Positions 1 to 9,672 are shown, counted from the stretch's first letter. The stretch is 36,492 nucleotides of DNA from Pseudomonadota bacterium (GCA_027592105.1 JAQCLA010000003.1:1-36492), one strand, 5' to 3'. A program made the numbers and translations. The notes: a model not told the origin generated them from the letters alone.

Positions 1-233
1 ATTTGGCCAGGGCCAAAGATGGCAGAAACATGGCAAAAACTTGATAGATTATTGACAGCCCCTATATGTACGGCAGGGGATGTGAGCAACCCACTGGAAA
101 CTGTGTGTTTTTTCTTTGAGCTATGCGCTGAGGGAATACCTCATATGCGATTTTGGCATCACAGAATCGCATCGTTTTCAGGCAGAAGGGGTCTCACGCC
201 GGAAATGCAAGAGCAATAACAAGGAACGACGAA

Positions 234-557
234 ATGCGAGATTTCGTTGATGGCACTGCCTTCAACTTCGAACAAGGCCAGCGCGCGCGCAAGCTTTTTG
301 CCGCCGTGGTGCTTGCTGCTTTGGATGATGCCATTGCAGATGACAAAAAATACGGCAACGGCCCCGAGCAGATCGCCCGCTGGGCGCGCTCGCGCGATGG
401 CCGCGAAGTGCTGAGCTGTGCGGGTATCGACCCCAATGAGCGCGTCGTTCAGGGCTTGATGTGCTTCGTGTCGCGCGGCGTGCGGACTTCGGTCGCGCTC
501 AGCCGTGAAGAGAGTGAGCGCCGCAGCCAAGCCGAGGCGGAAGCCGAAGCCGCCTGA
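234..557 (+). CDS. small conserved hypothetical protein (resembles the DUF6280-type family of Rhodobacterales)
   Basis: ORF 153..557; ATG at 234 preceded by AAGGA; translation MRDFVDGTAFNFEQGQRARKLFAAVVLAALDDAIADDKKYG...; followed by a terminator hairpin. Confidence 0.6.
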   Translation: MRDFVDGTAFNFEQGQRARKLFAAVVLAALDDAIADDKKYGNGPEQIARWARSRDGREVLSCAGIDPNERVVQGLMCFVSRGVRTSVALSREESERRSQAEAEAEAA

Positions 558-595
558 TTGCCGTGTCGCCGCGCAAGCGGCTACCGCACCCCAAG

Positions 596-622
596 AACGC
601 GCCCCTCGCCGGGCGCGTTTTT
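596..622 (+). terminator. rho-independent terminator
   Basis: AACGCGCCC-CTCGCC-GGGCGCGTT followed by TTT, 39 nt after the upstream CDS stop. Confidence 0.8.
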
Positions 623-653
623 CGTTTTGACGGGCCGTGTGTCAGCTGATTGT

Positions 654-739
654 TGGTGCGGGCGGGGGGACTTGAACCCCCACGGCACAAAGGCCCACGG
701 ATTTTAAGTCCGATATGTCTACCATTCCATCACGCCCGC
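654..739 (-). tRNA. tRNA-Leu (anticodon UAA)
   Basis: Reverse complement GCGGGCGTGATGGAATGGTAGACATATCGGACTTAAAATCCGTGGGCC...GTGGGGGTTCAAGTCCCCCCGCCCGCACCA: 7-bp acceptor stem, T-loop GTTCAAGTC, long variable region, anticodon loop CTTAAAA, encoded CCA. Confidence 0.95.
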
Positions 740-1074
740 AACGCATCTTGGCTAACGGCTTGGGCGGGGATTGGCAATCGCTTGGGCGCGCGGGATGCCA
801 CGCATCGCGCTTTGCGGGTTTTTCACCCTGTTTCATGCCATCTTTATGTAGCGTCACACACGCGTCCTGCGCCCGCAAGCGGCCCGCTGTTGCCGCATTT
901 TCATCAGGGCGCAGAGTGAAAATGCCAGTAATTCAAGCATTAGCGCGGTCTTGAACGTTTGGGATATACCCTATTGCAACATACCTCCCAAGGTATCAAC
1001 ACAACGTCAGGATTTCGCCGCACGCGGTAAGGTGATATCAAGGCACAGCACCTTATCGCTACAAGGCCAATGGA

Positions 1075-1773
1075 ATGACCCTATCGTATCGCTACAATCC
1101 GCAGGCAAAGCCACAGACGGTCCTATACGTTCGCCTTTCGACGACAGAGCAAACCATCAGCGCACAGCGCCAGCAGGCTGAAAGCCTCGGCTACGTGGTT
1201 GATAAGGTCATCGAGGATCACATTGTGCCGGGTGTGACCACCGCATTTCTGGATCGTGAGGGTGGTCAACGTCTCTTCGCCACCTTGCGGGAGGGGGATG
1301 TTTTATTGGTGCGATGGCTGGATCGCTTGGGTCACAACTATGACGATATCCAGCGCATCATGGGCCTGTTTTTTGAGCGTGGCGTGACCATCAAGACGTT
1401 GATCAACGAGCTGACGTTCGACGCGCAACCAAAAGACGCCGAACAAAAAGCATTGCGCGATGCCATGATGTCTTTCATGTCGGCCATGGCACATGCGCAG
1501 GCGACTGCGAACCGTGAGGCACAAGCCGCAGGCATCGCCAATGCCAAGGCGCGCAACCCGACAGCCTACAAGGGTCGTAAACCTTCTTATACCCAAGAAA
1601 ACATAGATCAAATCCGCCAGATGTCCGGCGATGGTCTGGGTGTGAATGAAATTGCCCGGCGGTTGGGTTTGAGCAAGTTTCTGGTGTCACGCATCAACAA
1701 AGACACAACAGCGGCTTACGAGGCGCTCGAGCGTTGGGGCATCAACGCTGAACCGCACTCCAAAAAAGTGTAA
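1075..1773 (+). CDS. serine recombinase / resolvase family protein
   Basis: N-terminal YVRLSTTEQTISAQRQQ (catalytic Ser motif), VRWLDRLGHNYDDI, C-terminal HTH (GLGVNEIARRLGLSKFLVSRI). Confidence 0.9.
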   Translation: MTLSYRYNPQAKPQTVLYVRLSTTEQTISAQRQQAESLGYVVDKVIEDHIVPGVTTAFLDREGGQRLFATLREGDVLLVRWLDRLGHNYDDIQRIMGLFFERGVTIKTLINELTFDAQPKDAEQKALRDAMMSFMSAMAHAQATANREAQAAGIANAKARNPTAYKGRKPSYTQENIDQIRQMSGDGLGVNEIARRLGLSKFLVSRINKDTTAAYEALERWGINAEPHSKKV

Positions 1774-1796
1774 TTTCTGTCATCCCCGCCGTCGCC

Positions 1797-2336
1797 CTAA
1801 TGGCCGTCGAAGGCGCACAGCGCGTGGACAGGCACGCCCATCGCCTCAAGCCGCGCGCGGCCGCCCAGTTCGGGCAGGTCGATGACGAAGGCGCAGCCCA
1901 CGACCTCGGCGCCCAAGGCTTCAACCAGCCGAATACCCGCCTCGGCCGTGCCGCCCGTGGCCAGTAGATCATCGACGAGCAGCACCTTTTGACCTGGCGC
2001 CAGCGCGTCGTCATGAATCTCGACTGTCGCGCGGCCGTATTCGAGGGTGTAATCCTGTGCGATGGTGGCAGCGGGCAGCTTGCCTTGTTTGCGGATCGGC
2101 ACGAAACCCTTGGAGAGTTGATGGGCCACTGCGCCGCCGAGGATGAAGCCGCGCGCCTCGAGCCCCACCACCATATCGATCCGTTCGCCCACGAATGGGG
2201 CGAGCAGCTGGTCGACCGCAAGCCGAAAGCCGCGCGGATCTTGGAAGAGCGTGGTCACATCGCGAAACATGATCCCTTCATGGGGAAAATCCGGGATGGT
2301 GCGGATATAGTCTTGGATCGATTTCTGGCTCGGCAT
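1797..2336 (-). CDS. apt: adenine phosphoribosyltransferase
   Basis: [34 protein letters not shown]...[17 protein letters not shown] (PRPP-binding motif). Confidence 0.95.
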   Translation of the reverse strand: MPSQKSIQDYIRTIPDFPHEGIMFRDVTTLFQDPRGFRLAVDQLLAPFVGERIDMVVGLEARGFILGGAVAHQLSKGFVPIRKQGKLPAATIAQDYTLEYGRATVEIHDDALAPGQKVLLVDDLLATGGTAEAGIRLVEALGAEVVGCAFVIDLPELGGRARLEAMGVPVHALCAFDGH

Positions 2337-2359
2337 CGGGCTGTCCTTGAATGGGCCGC

Positions 2360-3028
2360 TCAGCGGCTTGGGTAGTGGCGGCGGAGTGCAGCGGCATCTT
2401 GCCCGCGCAGCCATACGGTGGCGTTATCGGCCTCGGAAAAGATCGAGCGTGTATAGGCCGGGCTGTCGATATCGGTCGGAAGGCCCAAGGCTTGGACCAA
2501 CTCCTCTAAAACGACGGAGGCGATCTCGCGGCGGCGAATTTCTTGGCTGATCGCGATAGCGGCTGACAAGATCGTGCCACCACGCGAGCGCAGCGCAACA
2601 CGGGCGATGGCCATTTCGCTGCCGTCAAGCTCAGCAATACTGGTGCCGGTGATCCGTGCGCCTTGCGGTGTGGCGACAAGGTAGAAGGGAATGTCGACTG
2701 TCCCCTCGTAGACGCGCCGCAAGCGCAGTGCGGTACCGGTGGCGTTGATCTCGGCGATGGCTGTGTCGATGGCGCGGTCGACAAGATCGAGCTTGTAGCC
2801 GGGAAAGCTGGGCGCGACATCGGCGATGCCGATGCGCAGATCCTGTCGCCGCGCCTCGGGCCAGCGGATCAGGGGCTTGGTGCATGTGCCGCCCGGTGGG
2901 GCCGCACAGGCGACAAGCCGGTAGAAATCTTCATCCGAGATCATGTCGGGCACGGCGATGAATTCCTGGGCCGTCGCAGCGGTGGAGGCGAGGCTGAAAA
3001 GCAGGGCAAGGGCGAGGCGGCGCAACAT
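2360..3028 (-). CDS. DUF2927 domain protein, secreted
   Basis: [21 protein letters not shown] signal peptide, then a DUF2927-like body ([27 protein letters not shown]-type motif). Confidence 0.7.
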   Translation of the reverse strand: MLRRLALALLFSLASTAATAQEFIAVPDMISDEDFYRLVACAAPPGGTCTKPLIRWPEARRQDLRIGIADVAPSFPGYKLDLVDRAIDTAIAEINATGTALRLRRVYEGTVDIPFYLVATPQGARITGTSIAELDGSEMAIARVALRSRGGTILSAAIAISQEIRRREIASVVLEELVQALGLPTDIDSPAYTRSIFSEADNATVWLRGQDAAALRRHYPSR

Positions 3029-3171
3029 GCGCACAGGTGACGCAAAGCGCGGGGCGAGTGCAAGCAGCTCGCGCGTCGCGGTGGTCGGGTTGTTGCATGA
3101 GAACCGCGTGGGAGGATGGGCCGGCATGAGTATTTGTGAAGCAAAGAGGGCGCGTTAACCTTGATGGAGGG

Positions 3172-3855
3172 TTAACGGCCAAGCTGGCGGGCCGCTTCCT
3201 TGCGGGCGAAAGGTTTGAGGGTGGCGCCATTGGTTGCCAGCCACGCGGTGACGGCATCGGGTTCGCGCTTGGACAGCTCGCGCAACCACCACGCGATGGC
3301 TTTTTGGATGAACCAGTCGCGCTCGGGGGCTAGCGTTTCGCACCAGCCAAGGATGGATTGGCGCGCCGCCGCCTCGGTCGCATTCGGGTGGCGGGCCTTG
3401 GTGAAAGGCAGCGCAAAGACCAGTGCCGCGCGCCGGGTCCACATGTGATCGGATACGGTCCATTCCGCCAATATCTGGAGGCGGCGGGGGTCTTGCATCA
3501 CCCGCTTGGCGCCGCTTTGGGCCACGGCATCGGCGATGGCCCAGCTGTCGAAATCTCGCACGAACCCGGTGATGCAATCCCATGCGGCATGGTCATCAGG
3601 GCGGATACGGGCTTGGATGAACAATTTGCCTGCCGCGATCCGCGCCTCGAAGATATCGCTGGCCCAAAGCCCTTGGGCAAGCGTGACAAGGCCGGACTGA
3701 TCCAAGGCTTTTCGCCATTCATCGGCCAAACCGCCCGTCAGCGCGTTGGACAGGCCCAGAACCTCGCGCGTTTGTTTGTGATAGGTGGCCATTTCTGCGG
3801 CGCGGGCCGGGTCGGCATGGGCGCGCAGGGCTGCGATGGCATCATCCGCTGTCAT
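3172..3855 (-). CDS. DNA alkylation repair protein (AlkD-like, HEAT-repeat glycosylase family)
   Basis: MTADDAIAALRAHADPARAAEMATYHKQTREVLGLSN...DFDSWAIADAVAQ...DHMWTRRAALVFALPFTK...WFIQKAIAWWLRELSKREPDAV; ATGA overlap with upstream GNAT gene. Confidence 0.85.
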   Translation of the reverse strand: MTADDAIAALRAHADPARAAEMATYHKQTREVLGLSNALTGGLADEWRKALDQSGLVTLAQGLWASDIFEARIAAGKLFIQARIRPDDHAAWDCITGFVRDFDSWAIADAVAQSGAKRVMQDPRRLQILAEWTVSDHMWTRRAALVFALPFTKARHPNATEAAARQSILGWCETLAPERDWFIQKAIAWWLRELSKREPDAVTAWLATNGATLKPFARKEAARQLGR

Positions 3856-4448
3856 CTTGGCCGCGCGATCAGCCCATCGAGATGGGCGCGGATGACCGGC
3901 CATTCCTGCGCGGTGATGGAATAGACCGCCGTGTCGCGGATCGTGCCATTGGGCGAGGTTTGATGCGCGCGCAAGATACCGTCGAGCTGTGCGCCCAAAC
4001 GCTCGATCGCGCGGCGCGATTGGCTATTCAGGCGGTGGGTGCGAAACTCGACCGCGAGGCAGGACCAGATCTCGAAGGCATGGCCCAGCAAAAGGCGCTT
4101 GGCCTCGGTGTTGAGCGGGCCGCGCTGGGCGGAAGGCGCGATCCAGGTCGAGCCGATCTCGACGCGCGGCGTGGCGTGGTCGATATTCATGTAGCTGGTC
4201 ATGCCGATGGGCGTGCCGGATGCATCGAGCTGAGTGAAGGGGATCATCGCGCCGATATCGCGCAGGCGCAGGCGGCGGTCGATCTCGGCCAGCATGCCCG
4301 TGGGTGCGGGGATGGCCGTGTACCACAGCTTGTGCAGATCGCCTGCCGCGCTGGCCTCGGACAGTGGTTCGGCATGCATGCGGTCAAGCGGTATCAAGGT
4401 GACTTGACGGCCGCGCAGGGTCAGGTTCGGGGGGCCAAGGCGGTTCAT
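3852..4448 (-). CDS. GNAT family N-acetyltransferase
   Basis: MNRLGPPNLTLRGRQVTLIPLDRMHAEPLSEA...GSTWIAPSAQRGPLNTEAKRLLLGHAFE...VEFRTHRLNSQSRRAIERLGAQLDG. Confidence 0.85.
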   Translation of the reverse strand: MNRLGPPNLTLRGRQVTLIPLDRMHAEPLSEASAAGDLHKLWYTAIPAPTGMLAEIDRRLRLRDIGAMIPFTQLDASGTPIGMTSYMNIDHATPRVEIGSTWIAPSAQRGPLNTEAKRLLLGHAFEIWSCLAVEFRTHRLNSQSRRAIERLGAQLDGILRAHQTSPNGTIRDTAVYSITAQEWPVIRAHLDGLIARPR

Positions 4449-6253
4449 TCCACGGTCACCGATTTGGCGAGGTTGCGGGGCTGGTCCACATCGGTGCCTT
4501 TGGCAATCGCGGTGTGATAGGCCAAAAGCTGTGCGGGGATGGCATAGACCAAGGGCGCGGCCAGCCGCCCTGCGGCGGGCAGGGTCAGGGTGGCTTGCGT
4601 GCCCTCGGCGGCGATGGCGGCACCGGCCGCATCGGTGATCAGCGTGACCTGACCGCCGCGGGCCATCACCTCTTGCATATTCGAGACGGTCTTGTCGAAG
4701 AGCGCGTCATGGGGGGCAAAGACCAGCACGGGTAGGGTGCGGTCGATCAACGCGATGGGGCCGTGTTTCAGCTCGCCCGAGGCATAGGCTTCGGCGTGGA
4801 TGTAGCTGAGTTCTTTGAGTTTCAGTGCCGCCTCAAGCGCTGTCGCATACATCACGCCGCGCCCGAGAAACAGGGCCGAGCGCGCCTCGGCCAGACCGGC
4901 GGCGATGGCAGCGATCTCGGGCTCGCAGGCGAGCGTTTGGCGCATCTGGTCGGGGACATGGCGCAGCGCGTCGAGTTCTTGCCCGATCTGGGCTGGTGTC
5001 AGCGCGCCGCGCTGGCCCGCCGCATGCAGTGCCAAAAGCGCCAGCACGGCCAGCTGGTTTGTATAGGCTTTGGTCGAGGCGACCGAAACCTCGACCCCTG
5101 CCAAGATCGCCAGCGCCACATCGCTTTCGCGCGCGATGGATGAGGTGCCCACATTGACGAGGCTTGCCACCATCTCGGCCCGTCCGCGCAGGTAGCGAAG
5201 CGCTGCCAGCGTATCGGCAGTCTCGCCTGATTGGCTGACGACAAGGGCCAGCGTGCGCGGGGCCAAGGGCGGCTCGCGATAGCGGAATTCCGAGGCGACA
5301 TCGACCTCGCAAGGGATGCCTGCGACCTGTTCGAACCAGTATTTCGCGGTCAGGCAGGAATAATAGCCCGTGCCGCAGGCCACCATCACAACCCGGTCGA
5401 AGCGCGAGAAATCGAGGCTTTCGGGAAAGACCGGCAGCGCGCCCGGCGCGTAGCGGGCCAGCGCCTCGGCCAGCACGCGGGGCTGTTCATGGATCTCTTT
5501 GGCCATGAAATGCTTGTAGCCCGCCTTGTCGATTACGGCGGCGCCGATCTCGATCCGGGTTTTGGGGCGGCTGGCGGGGGCGCCGGTTTCATCGAAGATC
5601 TCGGCGCCTTTGCGGGTGATGAAGGCGATGTCGCCCTCGTCAAGATAGGTGATCTGATCGGTCATGGGCGCCAGCGCGATGGCGTCAGAGCCGACATACA
5701 TCTCGCCCTCGCCATGACCAATGGCCAAGGGCGAGCCACGCCGCGCGGCGATCAGCAGATCATCATGCCCATCGAACAAGAAACACAGCGCAAAGGCCCC
5801 CTCGAGCCGCGCGATGGTGGCCTTGGCCGCCTCACGCGGGGTCATGCCGCCCGCCATGAAACGCGCGCAGAGATGGGCGACGGTTTCGGTGTCGGTTTCG
5901 CTTTCGAAATTGGAGCCCGCAAGCTCGGCCCGCAATTCGCGGTAATTCTCGATGATGCCGTTATGAACCACAGCCACGGAGCCGTTTTGATGGGGGTGGG
6001 CGTTGGCCTCGGAGGGCGCGCCATGGGTGGCCCAGCGGGTATGCCCGATGCCGGCCTTGCCCGGCAGCGGCTCATGCACCAGCCGGTCGGAGAGGTTGAT
6101 CAGCTTGCCCACCGCGCGGCGGCGGTCGAGGTGACCGTTTTGCAGGGTCGCGATGCCCGCGCTGTCATAGCCGCGATATTCCAGCCGCTTGAGCGCCTCG
6201 AGGATCAGGGGGGCGACCTCATGGCTGCCCAGAACGCCGACGATACCGCACAT
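4445..6253 (-). CDS. glmS: glutamine--fructose-6-phosphate aminotransferase (isomerizing)
   Basis: MCGIVGVLGSHEVAPLILEALKRLEYRGYDSAGIA...; SIS domains; C-terminal NLAKSVTVE. Confidence 0.98.
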   Translation of the reverse strand: MCGIVGVLGSHEVAPLILEALKRLEYRGYDSAGIATLQNGHLDRRRAVGKLINLSDRLVHEPLPGKAGIGHTRWATHGAPSEANAHPHQNGSVAVVHNGIIENYRELRAELAGSNFESETDTETVAHLCARFMAGGMTPREAAKATIARLEGAFALCFLFDGHDDLLIAARRGSPLAIGHGEGEMYVGSDAIALAPMTDQITYLDEGDIAFITRKGAEIFDETGAPASRPKTRIEIGAAVIDKAGYKHFMAKEIHEQPRVLAEALARYAPGALPVFPESLDFSRFDRVVMVACGTGYYSCLTAKYWFEQVAGIPCEVDVASEFRYREPPLAPRTLALVVSQSGETADTLAALRYLRGRAEMVASLVNVGTSSIARESDVALAILAGVEVSVASTKAYTNQLAVLALLALHAAGQRGALTPAQIGQELDALRHVPDQMRQTLACEPEIAAIAAGLAEARSALFLGRGVMYATALEAALKLKELSYIHAEAYASGELKHGPIALIDRTLPVLVFAPHDALFDKTVSNMQEVMARGGQVTLITDAAGAAIAAEGTQATLTLPAAGRLAAPLVYAIPAQLLAYHTAIAKGTDVDQPRNLAKSVTVE

Positions 6254-6256
6254 GGT

Positions 6257-7630
6257 TTAACCTTTCCTACCCGCCTTGATGGCGCGCAAACGCTCCATCA
6301 GGCGGATTGCCAGACCGGGCTTGTTGACCTGCTTGGCGCGGGCCAAGGCCAGCGCGCCGGGGGCCACATCCTCGGTGATGACCGAGCCCGAGGCGGTCAT
6401 GGCGCGATCGCCAAGGCTGACGGGGGCCACCAGCATGGTGTTGGAGCCGACAAAGACATCGCGCCCGATCATGGTGCGATGCTTCATCACGCCATCATAG
6501 TTGCAGGTGATGGTGCCGGCGCCGATATTGCTACCGTCCCCAATCTCGGCATCGCCGATATAGCTGAGGTGATTGACCTTGGCTCCTTCGCCGATCTGGG
6601 CCTCTTTCACCTCGACGAAATTGCCGATGCGCGCGTCATTGCCGATTTCCGCGCCGGGGCGCAGGCGGGCATAGGGGCCGATCACCGCGCCCGCGCTGAC
6701 ATGGCACCCCTCAAGATGGGAGAAAGCGCGGATGCGCGCGCCGCTTTCTACCGTGACGCCAGGGCCGAAGACGACATGCGGTTCGATCTCGGCATCGCGG
6801 CCGACCCATGTATCTTGCGCGAAAATCACGGTCTCGGGGGCTTGCATGGCGACGCCATCGGCCAGCATTGCGGCACGGCGGGCGGCTTGAAAGGCAATCT
6901 CGGCCTGGGCGAGCTCGGTACGGGAATTGATGCCCAGCGTTTCAGCCTCGGGGCAAAGAATGGCGGTGGCAGAAAGGCCCTCGGCCATGGCAAGGGCGGG
7001 CAGATCGGTAAGGTAATATTCGCCCGCCGTGTTGTGGTTGCCGACCGCGCCCAACAGGCGCAGCATGGCCGCCGCATCGCCCGCCATCAGCCCGGAATTG
7101 CAGATGGTGACGGCGCGCTCTGCCTCGGTCGCATCCTTGGCCTCGACAATGCGCAAAAGCTTGTCGCCATCCATGATAAGCCGCCCATAGCGACCGGGAT
7201 CGGCGGCATCGAAACCTAACACGACGATATCGTGATGCGCGCGCGCGGCCTGCATCGCGGCAAGGGTTTCCTCTGAAATGAAGGGTGTATCGGCGTAAAG
7301 CACGATCAGGCCGCCGGAAAAATCGGACAGGAGGGGGGCGGCTTGCAAGACGGCATGGCCGGTGCCCAGTTGTTCCTCCTGCCGGACGCATTCGGCCCAA
7401 GGGGCAAGGTCGGTGACGGTTTTCTCGACCATATCGGCCCCGTGGCCGGTGACGACGATGATGCGTGCGGGCGACAGGCTGCCCGCCGCGGCCAGCGCAT
7501 GCGCGATCAGCGGCACGCCGCCCAGCTTGTGCAGCGGTTTAGGCAGATCGGAATTCATCCGCGTGCCTTGGCCCGCGGCCAGCACGACCACTGCGATCGG
7601 CCGCTCCTCGCCCCTGTCCGAATTATCCAC
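6257..7630 (-). CDS. glmU: bifunctional UDP-GlcNAc pyrophosphorylase / glucosamine-1-P N-acetyltransferase
   Basis: VVVLAAGQGTRMNSDLPKPLHKLGGVPL plus left-handed beta-helix hexapeptide repeats. Start ambiguous: GTG at 7630 preferred over ATG at 7699. Confidence 0.95.
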   Translation of the reverse strand: MDNSDRGEERPIAVVVLAAGQGTRMNSDLPKPLHKLGGVPLIAHALAAAGSLSPARIIVVTGHGADMVEKTVTDLAPWAECVRQEEQLGTGHAVLQAAPLLSDFSGGLIVLYADTPFISEETLAAMQAARAHHDIVVLGFDAADPGRYGRLIMDGDKLLRIVEAKDATEAERAVTICNSGLMAGDAAAMLRLLGAVGNHNTAGEYYLTDLPALAMAEGLSATAILCPEAETLGINSRTELAQAEIAFQAARRAAMLADGVAMQAPETVIFAQDTWVGRDAEIEPHVVFGPGVTVESGARIRAFSHLEGCHVSAGAVIGPYARLRPGAEIGNDARIGNFVEVKEAQIGEGAKVNHLSYIGDAEIGDGSNIGAGTITCNYDGVMKHRTMIGRDVFVGSNTMLVAPVSLGDRAMTASGSVITEDVAPGALALARAKQVNKPGLAIRLMERLRAIKAGRKG

Positions 7631-7753
7631 GCTGCTGTCCCCTCGTTTTGCGCCCGTTTTTATAGATGATCCGGCGCGGCGCAAGCATTGGCGCTTCACT
7701 TTGGCCTACGCCCTGTTACACCGGCGGGCGAAAACCTGCCCAAGGGGGACCTC

Positions 7754-8419
7754 ATGCGCTGTGTGATCTTCGATTTGGATGGGACATTGGCCGATACGGC
7801 CGGTGATCTGATCGCTGCTGCCAATGCCGCCTTGGGCGCAATGGGCCATGCGCCGCAATTGGTGATGGGGCGCGATGATGCGACCGCGCTGCGCGGTGGG
7901 CGGGCGATGCTGCAACTTGCGGCCGACCGGATGGGGATGGTGCAGGCCGCGCCGATGATCGCTGCGGGCTATCCGCTTTTGTTGGCGGCCTATGGTGATG
8001 CGATCGACCAGCATACCACGCTTTACCCCGGCGCGATGGACGCGGTGGCCCGGCTGAAGGCGCGCGGCATCGCGGTGGGCATTTGCACCAACAAGCCCGA
8101 GGGTCTGGCCGAGACGCTCTTGACCCGGCTGGGCGTCAGGGCGGAATTCGCGGCCCTTGTCGGGGCCGACACATTGCCCCTGCGCAAGCCCGACCCAGCC
8201 CCGTTTTTCGAAGCCGTGGCGCGCGCAGGCGGTGCAAGGGGGCAATCTTGCCTGATCGGCGATACTGTCACCGACCGCGAGACGGCGCGCGCGGCGGGCC
8301 GACCATGTGCCTTGGTGACATTCGGACCCTTGGGCCAATCGGTGGCCGATTTGGCCCCCGAGGCATTGATCGACCATTATGACGCGCTGGATGGGGTAAT
8401 CGACCGGCTGCTTGGCTGA
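7754..8419 (+). CDS. gph: phosphoglycolate phosphatase / HAD-IA hydrolase
   Basis: MRCVIFDLDGTLADTAGDL...GICTNKPEGLAETLL...LIGDTVTDRETARAAG (HAD motifs). Confidence 0.85.
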   Translation: MRCVIFDLDGTLADTAGDLIAAANAALGAMGHAPQLVMGRDDATALRGGRAMLQLAADRMGMVQAAPMIAAGYPLLLAAYGDAIDQHTTLYPGAMDAVARLKARGIAVGICTNKPEGLAETLLTRLGVRAEFAALVGADTLPLRKPDPAPFFEAVARAGGARGQSCLIGDTVTDRETARAAGRPCALVTFGPLGQSVADLAPEALIDHYDALDGVIDRLLG

Positions 8420-8463
8420 TCGGGGCATTGACGCGGGCCTTTTGGCACTCAATTCTGTGACCT

Positions 8464-9672
8464 ATGGAAAAACCTGTCTTCACCGGCAATTTCACCCAGC
8501 AAGAACCCATCCCCGAGGCGGCGATTGCGGCCGCGCTGGATGTGATGCGCTCGGGGCGATTGCATCGCTATAACCTTTTGCCCGACGACGAGGGCGAGGT
8601 GGCCGCATTGGAGCGCGAGTTTGCCGCCTTTACCGGCGCGCGCTTTGCGCTTGCCGTGGCCTCGGGCGGATATGCGATGAGTTGCGCGATGCGCGCAATC
8701 GGTGTGCAGGCGGGCGATAAGATCTTGTCCAATGGCTGGACATTGGCGCCTGTGCCGGGGGCGATTGCAAGCCTTGGGGCCATTCCCGTTTTCGTCGAGA
8801 CGACGCAGGATTTGACCATCGATCTTGACGATCTTGCCCACAAGGCGCGCGAAAGCGGCGCGCGGGTGCTGCTGCTCAGCCATATGCGCGGCCATATCTG
8901 CGATATGGACCGGCTGATGACGATTGCGTGCGCCCATGATCTGCAGGTGATCGAGGATTGCGCCCATACGATGGGGGCGGCATGGCAGGGTGTGGCATCG
9001 GGGCGGCATGGGGTGGTCGGCTGCTATTCGACCCAGACCTATAAGCATATCAATTCCGGCGAGGGCGGGCTGATCGTATCGGATGATCCCGCGATCATGG
9101 CCCGCGCAGTGGTTTTGTCGGGTTCCTACATGTTTTATGGCAAACACACCGCCGCGCCCCCCGTTGAAATGTTCGAAAATGTAAAGTATGAGACGCCCAA
9201 TATCTCGGGGAGGATGGACCATCTGCGCGCCGCGATCTTGCGCCCACAGCTTGCCGCACTCCCCCAGCAGGTCGCGCGCTGGAACGCGCTTTACCGGATG
9301 TTGGAGGTGGGCCTGCGCAATATCGCGGGGCTGCGTGTCATCGAACGGCCGCCACAGGAAAGCATCGTGGGATCGTCGTTTCAGTTCCTTTTGCCCGATT
9401 GGCCCGCCGATCGGATGCGCGCGCTGCTTGCGGCTTGCGCCGTGCGGGGGGTGGAGTTGAAATGGTTCGGTGCGGCCGAGCCTGTGGCCTTTACCTCGCG
9501 CTATGATAGCTGGCGCTTTGCGCCGCCCCAACGCTTGCCGCGCACTGATGCGATCCTTGCCGGGCTGATCGACATGCGCTTGCCGCTGACCTTCTCGGAG
9601 GCCGATGTGCACATGATTGCGGAGATCATCCGCGATGAGGTAGTGGGCGCTAGCACACAAGCGGCGGAGTGA
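8464..9672 (+). CDS. DegT/DnrJ/EryC1/StrS family aminotransferase
   Basis: VIEDCAHTMGAAWQGVASGRHGVVGCYSTQTYKHINSGEGGLIVSDD: PLP-binding region with putative Schiff-base Lys. Confidence 0.9.
   Translation: MEKPVFTGNFTQQEPIPEAAIAAALDVMRSGRLHRYNLLPDDEGEVAALEREFAAFTGARFALAVASGGYAMSCAMRAIGVQAGDKILSNGWTLAPVPGAIASLGAIPVFVETTQDLTIDLDDLAHKARESGARVLLLSHMRGHICDMDRLMTIACAHDLQVIEDCAHTMGAAWQGVASGRHGVVGCYSTQTYKHINSGEGGLIVSDDPAIMARAVVLSGSYMFYGKHTAAPPVEMFENVKYETPNISGRMDHLRAAILRPQLAALPQQVARWNALYRMLEVGLRNIAGLRVIERPPQESIVGSSFQFLLPDWPADRMRALLAACAVRGVELKWFGAAEPVAFTSRYDSWRFAPPQRLPRTDAILAGLIDMRLPLTFSEADVHMIAEIIRDEVVGASTQAAE

Noticed and set aside
3155-3175. TTAA...TTAA as a CtrA box
   Set aside because: The spacer is 13 nt rather than the 7 nt expected for TTAA-N7-TTAA; treated only as a hairpin.
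5231-7219. 662-aa plus-strand ORF antisense to glmS/glmU
   Set aside because: Spans two clear housekeeping genes on the opposite strand; typical mirror-frame ORF in high-GC DNA.
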